From positions 1-64,000 of the forward strand of contig JAEZQK010000037.1 in NCBI GenBank assembly GCA_023413135.1: a stretch of 64,000 bases of DNA, written 5' to 3'. Each line of letters begins with the position of its first letter. Within the stretch, counting starts at the first letter, position 1. The stretch is from Bacillota bacterium (GTDB lineage: Bacteria > Bacillota > Clostridia > Christensenellales > Aristaeellaceae). Of this stretch, positions 58,702-64,000 are shown piece by piece. Made by a program: the position numbers and the translations under genes. The notes beneath the pieces were generated by a model that was not told the DNA's origin, ran no database searches, and saw nothing but the letters and a program-made list of their open reading frames with translations.

Positions 58702-61020
58702 ATGAAAAAGGCAACCGCTTTATTAAGCTTTTTAGCAATCCTGGTTATCGCCGTTGGGGCGCTGGCAGCACCGGGAGATGCGATGCTTTTTACCGAGGAG
58801 CAGCGCAATGAGTTGGGGATTGAAATATATTCTTCTCCCACTCTGGCGGCGGTAGGAGAAACACTTTACACATTGTGGGGCCCCGAAATCTATTCCTGGC
58901 AGCCCGGCCAGGAAAAGCCCGTAAAGGTGGCTTCCGGCCTGGATACCGGCTACTATGCCACCTATGAGGATGCCGTAAGGCAGATGGGCGACAAGGCGGA
59001 TACGGTGATCGCCGGCTTGGTCAGCGACGGGAATACGCTGTATGGCCTGAACCGCTTGAATGGCAAGCTGTTCCCCCTCATCTTTCAGGATGAAAAAGCG
59101 GTATTGGGCACCCCGGTGCAATTGGACTGGTCCAACATGGAGCAGACGCAGGACGGCTATACATATATGCGGGATGCATACCGCTTGTGCATTTCGGGTA
59201 ACAAGCTCTTTGCCCTGATCCGCAACGATCAGGACTATTACAAGCCGGAATTCGCATCCTTTGACCTTCAAACAGGCACGAAGCAGGTTTTGGATGCGCC
59301 CTTCGTGCTGGATATGACGCCTTATAAGGACGGAAAGCTCCTGGTAAAGGTTTATGATATCGAAAACGCCTACAAGTTCAATGACTTCGGAAACGGCCGG
59401 CGGGAACCTGCCAAGCCTACCGTGGCGGTATTCGACCCGGCCGACGGCAGCCTCAAGGAGGCTGGAAGCTTTGGTGACGCAAACGTGTTTGGCATCGCTT
59501 ACGAACCGGAAACAGATACGCTATATTATACCACCATCAGCAAACTGATGGCTATGAAAGCCCTCGGCGCCGCCACCCAGGCAGCCTATATGCCGGTGGA
59601 CTATGCCGACGATGCACCCGCGGCGATGCTGCCGGGTGGCCTGTATGCCATCAACACCTGGAATGGTTTGATCGTACGCAATACCGACCCTGAGTACATG
59701 CCCACCAGTTCTCTGTCTATTTATGGCGGATATATGGATAATGCCGCCATGTCCTTTTCTATAAGATATCCCCAGGTGCCCGTGACCTTTAACCAAAGCG
59801 TATATTTTGAAAATACGCAGGCGCTTGCTCAGGCCATGGTTTCCGGTGACAATTCCTTTGATATCTATAACTTTGACATCAGCTATCAGGACTTCAACAG
59901 CTTGATGGAAAAAGGGTATTGCTTGGATTTATCATCCTCTCCGGTGCTTGCGGCGGAGCTTGCGAAAATATATCCTTTCCTGCAAAGTTCCATCCAGCGG
60001 GACGGCAAGTTCTATGCCCTGCCTACAAACATGTATGGCTATGGCCTGAGCATTTCGCCCAAAGCATGGGAGTCAAGCGGCCTTAACGACAGGATTCCCA
60101 AGAGCTTTATGGATTTGATCGATTTTATGAACTGGTGGGCGGATGAAGGATCCATACAGCACCCCAATGTACAGCTGATGGCTGATGTGATGGATTATGG
60201 CGAAACCATGTTCCAGCTGGCGATGGACCTGTATTTCCACCAAAGCCAGGCGAAGAACGAGGAGCTTTCCTTTGATACACCATTGTTCCGCAAAATCATG
60301 GGGGCCTTGGAAAAACTGAAAACGAAAGAATTGAACGAAATGCTGCCCTCTAATTTTGATGAATCCATGGCCAGAATGAGAATGGCCAGCGGGGAGGGCG
60401 AGGCCCTTTTCATGAATTACGGCGACTGGCTGAACGTGCAGGGCGGCAGAAGCAGCCTGGAGTACTCGAGGCCTTTGATGCTGCCTCTGGAGGAGGGCGA
60501 ATCCTTCCATATCCCGGTGTATGTGCAGGTGCTGTTCATTAACCCCAACACGAAGAACCCGGATATGGCGCTCAAGTATATTGAAAACGCGCTGGAGAAC
60601 ATGGACCCCTCCCAGCACATCATGATATTCCCCGACGACAACGAGCCTGTGCCCCAGAAGAACTTTGACAAGACCCTGGAGAGGTGGGCCGAGGAGTTGG
60701 AGAAATTGAAAAAGCAGCTGGAGACTGCCAAGCCGGAGCAAAAGAAGGATATCGAAACCATGATCCAAACCTATGAGGAGATTATAGCCAACAAGGACCT
60801 GTATGCCTGGCAGGTGGCGGCGGAGAATATCGCCCAATATCGGGAGATTGCGCCGCAATGCTATGTGGCTGTGCCCAACGTGCTGGATTACCGTACCAAG
60901 GAAGGCACATCGGAGGTCATGACGCTGGTGGACCGCTATCGTCAGAAACAGATGTCCCTGGACCAGTTCATTCGGGAGGCGGATCAAAAGATCCGAATGA
61001 TCCTTCTGGAACGACAATAA
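58702..61020 (+). CDS. Secreted propeller-SBP fusion protein, copy D
   Basis: 772 residues, closely similar to copy C along its whole length (same signal MKKATALLSFLAILVIAVGALA, same blade phrases such as GNTLYGLNRLNGKLFPLIFQ, same SBP phrases AMVSGDNSFDIYNFDISYQD and KFYALPTNMYGYGLSISP). Differences include a short KFNDFGNGRREP insertion near residue 230 and absence of the MGPAGMSRAAAIS stretch of copy C. Coiled-coil hairpin near 655-705 and the terminal LVDRYRQKQMSLDQFIREAD are kept. GGGAGGAG precedes ATG. Arose by duplication of the copy C locus. Confidence 0.78.
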   Translation: MKKATALLSFLAILVIAVGALAAPGDAMLFTEEQRNELGIEIYSSPTLAAVGETLYTLWGPEIYSWQPGQEKPVKVASGLDTGYYATYEDAVRQMGDKADTVIAGLVSDGNTLYGLNRLNGKLFPLIFQDEKAVLGTPVQLDWSNMEQTQDGYTYMRDAYRLCISGNKLFALIRNDQDYYKPEFASFDLQTGTKQVLDAPFVLDMTPYKDGKLLVKVYDIENAYKFNDFGNGRREPAKPTVAVFDPADGSLKEAGSFGDANVFGIAYEPETDTLYYTTISKLMAMKALGAATQAAYMPVDYADDAPAAMLPGGLYAINTWNGLIVRNTDPEYMPTSSLSIYGGYMDNAAMSFSIRYPQVPVTFNQSVYFENTQALAQAMVSGDNSFDIYNFDISYQDFNSLMEKGYCLDLSSSPVLAAELAKIYPFLQSSIQRDGKFYALPTNMYGYGLSISPKAWESSGLNDRIPKSFMDLIDFMNWWADEGSIQHPNVQLMADVMDYGETMFQLAMDLYFHQSQAKNEELSFDTPLFRKIMGALEKLKTKELNEMLPSNFDESMARMRMASGEGEALFMNYGDWLNVQGGRSSLEYSRPLMLPLEEGESFHIPVYVQVLFINPNTKNPDMALKYIENALENMDPSQHIMIFPDDNEPVPQKNFDKTLERWAEELEKLKKQLETAKPEQKKDIETMIQTYEEIIANKDLYAWQVAAENIAQYREIAPQCYVAVPNVLDYRTKEGTSEVMTLVDRYRQKQMSLDQFIREADQKIRMILLERQ

Positions 61021-61042
61021 TCATGGCATGGGGAAACCGTCT

Positions 61043-61067
61043 TGGGCAAGGCCCAGGGCGGGTGCCC
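61043..61067 (+). repeat. Adjacent small GC hairpins after copy D
   Basis: TGGGC / GCCCA and GGGC / GCCC stem-loops in succession, in the same relative place as the hairpins after copies C and E, but with different sequence. Confidence 0.5.
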
Positions 61068-61159
61068 TGCGCCGGTATTGAGGGCACAAAAATTCTATTC
61101 CGCCCAGATATTACGCAAATGAAAAGAAGTATCAAAAATATGGAGGATACCGCATTATT

Positions 61160-63442
61160 ATGAAGAAGGCGACCGCACTATTCTGCCTGCTTTTGATCAT
61201 GATTTCGATGATGCCGGCAGCCACGGCAGCGCCGGAGGATAAACTTCTCTTTACCGAGGAACAGCTTTCTGAGTTGCAGGTTCAACGTTATTCCGATCCC
61301 ACCATGGCGGCGATAGGAGATACGCTGTATTCGCTTTGGGGTTCCAAAATTTTTTCATGGAAGGCCGGCCAGGAGACTCCTGATGCGGTGGCATCCGGCC
61401 TGGAGCCCAACATATATGAAAGCTATGCGGAAGCACAGGAATTGGCTGATGATGCGGAAGCGGTGATCGCCTACCTGGTCAGTGACGGAACTACGCTCTA
61501 TGGTTTAAACCGTTTGAATGGCAAGCTGTTCCCTATCACATTCGAGTCTGACAAATTGATATTGGGTACGCCGGTGCAGCTCGATTGGTCTGATATGGAG
61601 TATAAAGGCAACTCGATCATATATTCCAAGATGACCGAACGTCTGTATATTGTTGAAAACAGGCTTTACATTATCGTACGGTCCGCAGGGAAAATGTACA
61701 ATCCGGAATTTGTATCCTTTGACCTGGCCACAGGGGAAAAGCAAGTTTTGAATGTTCCGCTTGTTCAGGATATGACACCGTATAAGGATGGTAAGCTCCT
61801 GCTGAAGGTGTGTGACATGGACAACGCCTATAAGGAGGGCAAGTTGGATTCCATCAAGCCCGCCGTGGCGATTTTTGATCCGGCGGACGGCAGCTGCAGG
61901 GAAGCCGGAGTCATTGTTGATGCAGCTGTTTACGGGATGGTCTATCACAAGGAGACGGATTCGCTGTTCTATGCCACCAGCGACAAACTTATGTGCATGA
62001 AATCTTTCGGCACCGCCACTCAGGTGGCATCCATCCCCGCGAATTTTCCCGATTATACATCGCCCGCGTTGATGCTGCCCGGCGGGATCTACGCCATCGC
62101 CACCTGCAGCGGCCTGGTCATGCGTGGTACCGGCGCCCAGTATACGCCGCCCGGCTCGCTTTCCATCTATGGTGGATGTACGGATTCTGCAACCTTGGCC
62201 TTTATGGAGAAATATCCCGAAGTACCTGTCGTTTTCAGCGAAGATTTGTTTTTTGAAAATGATCAGGCGTTGGCTCAGGCCATGATCACCGGCGATCATT
62301 CCTTTGATGTCTATAACCTGGACATCAGCTATCAGGATTTTGTAAGCCTGATGGAAAAAGGATATTGCATGGATTTGTCCTCCTCACCTGTGCTTGCGGC
62401 GGAGCTTGCCAGAATGTATCCCTTTTTGCAAAGCGCCATCTCACGGGACGGCAAGTTCTATGCCTTGCCAATCATCATAAATGGATATGGCCTGAGCATT
62501 GTCCCCAAGACGTGGGAAGAAAGCGGCTTGACCAGCAGGATGCCGGGTAGCTTCCTGGAATTGATTGATTTCATGAACTGGTGGGCGGAAGAAGGTCATA
62601 TCCAGCATCCGGAAATTCAGCTCATGGAGGATGTGACGGATTTTAGAAAGACTATGTTCCAGATGGCGCTGGATCTGTATGTTCATCAGAGCCAGGCGAA
62701 TCATGAGGAGTTATCCTTTGACACGCCTTTGTTCCGAACAATCATGCAGGCATTGGAAGGCCTGAAAGCGGAGGAATTGAACAATATAATGCCCTCTGAT
62801 CCGGAGAAATCGATGAATACAGCCGGCCTGTTCAGGAATTACGGCGACTGGCTGAAAGTTCAGGGCGGGCTCCGAAGCCTGATGACGTCAAAGCCTTTAA
62901 TGCTGCCCATACAAAGCGGCGGGCCTGTATATATCCCGGTAAATGTGCAGGTGCTGTTCATCAATCCCAATACAAAGAATCCGGATACGGCTTTGAAGTA
63001 TCTTGAGAGCGCATTGGAGTATATGGATCCCGCTCAGCACATCATGATGTTCCCAGATGACAACGAACCTGTGCCGCAGGAAAACTTTGAGCAGACCGTA
63101 CAGCAATGGACCGTTGAATTGGAGAGTGAGAAGAAGCGTTTGGAGACCGCCAAGCCGGAAGAGAAAAAGGATATCGAGACCTCGATCCAAACGTATGAGG
63201 AGCTCCTGGCCCAAAAGGATATGCATTATTGGCTGGTGGCACCGGAGAACATCTCCCAGTACCGGCAGGTGGCGCCGCAATGCTATGTGGCTATGCCCAA
63301 TGTGCTGGATTACCGCGCCCAGGAAGGCACGTCTGAAATCATGACGCTGGTGGACCGCTATCGCCAGAAGCAGATGTCCCTGGACCAGTTCATTGCGGAA
63401 GTGGATCAGAAGATCCGCATGATCACGCTGGAGCGGCAGTAA
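61160..63442 (+). CDS. Secreted propeller-SBP fusion protein, copy E
   Basis: 760 residues, third member of the tandem array. Signal MKKATALFCLLLIMISMMPAATA without lipobox. It keeps GTTLYGLNRLNGKLFPITFE, MEKGYCMDLSSSPVLAAELA, AQHIMMFPDDNEPVPQ, the coiled-coil hairpin (about 640-690) and LVDRYRQKQMSLDQFIAEVD. The SBP binding region differs more than that of C and D (AMITGDHSFDVYNLD; KFYALPIIINGYGLSIVPKTW), suggesting different ligands. Ribosome site GGAGG is 15 bases before ATG, unusually far. Followed by the conserved hairpin and a permease, so this is the copy most surely tied to transport. Confidence 0.78.
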   Translation: MKKATALFCLLLIMISMMPAATAAPEDKLLFTEEQLSELQVQRYSDPTMAAIGDTLYSLWGSKIFSWKAGQETPDAVASGLEPNIYESYAEAQELADDAEAVIAYLVSDGTTLYGLNRLNGKLFPITFESDKLILGTPVQLDWSDMEYKGNSIIYSKMTERLYIVENRLYIIVRSAGKMYNPEFVSFDLATGEKQVLNVPLVQDMTPYKDGKLLLKVCDMDNAYKEGKLDSIKPAVAIFDPADGSCREAGVIVDAAVYGMVYHKETDSLFYATSDKLMCMKSFGTATQVASIPANFPDYTSPALMLPGGIYAIATCSGLVMRGTGAQYTPPGSLSIYGGCTDSATLAFMEKYPEVPVVFSEDLFFENDQALAQAMITGDHSFDVYNLDISYQDFVSLMEKGYCMDLSSSPVLAAELARMYPFLQSAISRDGKFYALPIIINGYGLSIVPKTWEESGLTSRMPGSFLELIDFMNWWAEEGHIQHPEIQLMEDVTDFRKTMFQMALDLYVHQSQANHEELSFDTPLFRTIMQALEGLKAEELNNIMPSDPEKSMNTAGLFRNYGDWLKVQGGLRSLMTSKPLMLPIQSGGPVYIPVNVQVLFINPNTKNPDTALKYLESALEYMDPAQHIMMFPDDNEPVPQENFEQTVQQWTVELESEKKRLETAKPEEKKDIETSIQTYEELLAQKDMHYWLVAPENISQYRQVAPQCYVAMPNVLDYRAQEGTSEIMTLVDRYRQKQMSLDQFIAEVDQKIRMITLERQ

Positions 63443-63452
63443 TTTTCGTATA

Positions 63453-63492
63453 GCGCCGGCCTCGCCCCTAAATAAACGGGGCGCGCCGGTGC
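63453..63492 (+). repeat. GC-rich hairpin between copy E and the permease
   Basis: GCGCCGGC and CGCCCC pair with GGGGCG and GCCGGTGC (one G-U) around a 9-nt loop. Same design as 58456-58495; likely lets the SBP messenger outlast the permease messenger. Confidence 0.75.
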
Positions 63493-63515
63493 CAAGGGAA
63501 GGGAGGAACAAAGAT

Positions 63516-64000
63516 TTGTTCCGGCGGAAAAAAAGTGTCTGGCTGTTTTTGCTACCCGGCCTGCTCGGATTAACGGCCTTTTATCTGGCCCCGTTTATCG
63601 GGGGCATTTATTACAGCATGACGGACGGCACCTTTCAAAACAATTTCGTATGGTTTCAAAACTACAAGGAAATATGGCAGAATGAAATGTTCCGGATGGG
63701 GCTGAAAAACACCATGGAGTTGTCGCTTTTGTGCGCACCCGTGATCTGGCTCATGTCCTTCATCCTGGCTGCCATGCTGCGTACGCTCAGAAGCAGGGGG
63801 GCTTTCTTCCGCAACGCGCTGCTGCTGCCGTACTTGATGCCTTCCTCGGCGTTGCTGCTCATATGGCTGTTGATGTTCGACTACGGCGGCGTCATGAACC
63901 GCATCCTGGCGGGGCTGGGGATAAACCGTGTGCTGTGGCTGGAGGGCGGTGCTCTCCGGGTGCCTGTGGTACTCCTGTACATATGGAAGAACCTGGGCTT
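63516..64000 (+). CDS. Carbohydrate ABC transporter permease (partial, runs off the window)
   Basis: The first 161 residues of a UgpA/MalF-type permease: TTG start after GGGAGG, then basic LFRRKKS, TM1 VWLFLLPGLLGLTAFYLAPF, GGIYYSMTDGTF, NYKEIWQNEMFRMGLKNTMEL and further membrane segments. The EAA loop lies beyond the window edge. It is the likely membrane partner of copy E and, through the duplicated leader, perhaps of C and D. Confidence 0.9.
   Translation, partial: MFRRKKSVWLFLLPGLLGLTAFYLAPFIGGIYYSMTDGTFQNNFVWFQNYKEIWQNEMFRMGLKNTMELSLLCAPVIWLMSFILAAMLRTLRSRGAFFRNALLLPYLMPSSALLLIWLLMFDYGGVMNRILAGLGINRVLWLEGGALRVPVVLLYIWKNLG

Noticed and set aside
56110..63442. Long direct repeats as a mobile or composite element
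   Set aside because: The repeats are three full coding paralogues; there are no transposase genes or terminal inverted repeats, so tandem gene duplication explains them.

Overview
The window (about 57% G+C by eye, dense coding on both strands, strong Shine-Dalgarno sites, frequent TTG/GTG starts, ATGA-type overlaps) looks like a chromosomal segment of an anaerobic, carbohydrate-degrading Bacillota/Clostridia-type bacterium. This is inferred from gene families: YesM/YesN two-component pairs, BlaI/BlaR1-like pair, GapN, AmmeMemoRadiSam genes, GH105, GH130, C_GCAxxG_C_C proteins and DUF134. I see no rRNA, tRNA, IS element, phage gene or CRISPR array.

Layout. 1-7.2 kb: two divergent operons that together form an amino-acid uptake and catabolism module. 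The minus strand carries the solute-binding protein (SBP), a lactate/malate-type dehydrogenase and an M20 peptidase. The plus strand carries an aminotransferase, an iron-type alcohol dehydrogenase, the ABC permease and the ATPase. 7.2-14.8 kb: housekeeping and miscellaneous genes (small membrane protein, phosphofructokinase, YbaK-type tRNA editing protein, SH3-repeat secreted protein, TlyA, esterase, MFS carrier, ferredoxin-type aldo/keto reductase). 14.9-20 kb: GPH-type sugar symporter, an unrecognised 621-residue protein, a GH105 unsaturated uronyl hydrolase and a NYN-domain protein. 20-25.3 kb: GapN, a DUF4914 P-loop protein with a structured leader, an MpsC/DUF2294 protein and a second ferredoxin-type aldo/keto reductase. 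25.3-29.8 kb: the first propeller-SBP fusion and the two AmmeMemoRadiSam genes. 30-38.7 kb: YesM/YesN pair, sugar SBP, two permeases, a DapA/NanA-family aldolase and an aldo/keto reductase. 38.8-47.4 kb: metal/metalloid island with ArsR, ArsP-type permease, Cys-rich thioredoxin-fold protein and ArsC; then DUF134, two C_GCAxxG_C_C proteins and a split permease; then a zinc-type ABC transporter with two small accessory proteins. 47.4-51.8 kb: nucleotidyltransferase, phosphohexomutase, GNAT acetyltransferase and GH130 phosphorylase. 51.9-64 kb: four more propeller-SBP fusion genes, a BlaI/BlaR1-like pair between the first and second, and the start of an ABC sugar permease cut by the window edge.

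The most unusual content is the five-member family of roughly 730-770-residue secreted proteins. Each combines an N-terminal WD/propeller-like beta region with a C-terminal extracellular SBP domain that carries a charged coiled-coil insertion. Three of them form a tandem array, and one of its spacers contains a degenerate fragment of the neighbouring blaR1 gene joined to a copy of the permease leader. That spacer is a readable scar of how the array was duplicated. The adjacent BlaR1-like protease lacks a penicillin-binding sensor domain, and promoters here carry Bla-box-like repeats, so this may be a BlaI/BlaR1-controlled sugar- or wall-fragment-sensing uptake system. Several SBP genes are followed by a strong GC hairpin before the next cistron, and none of the eight SBP-type proteins has a lipobox.
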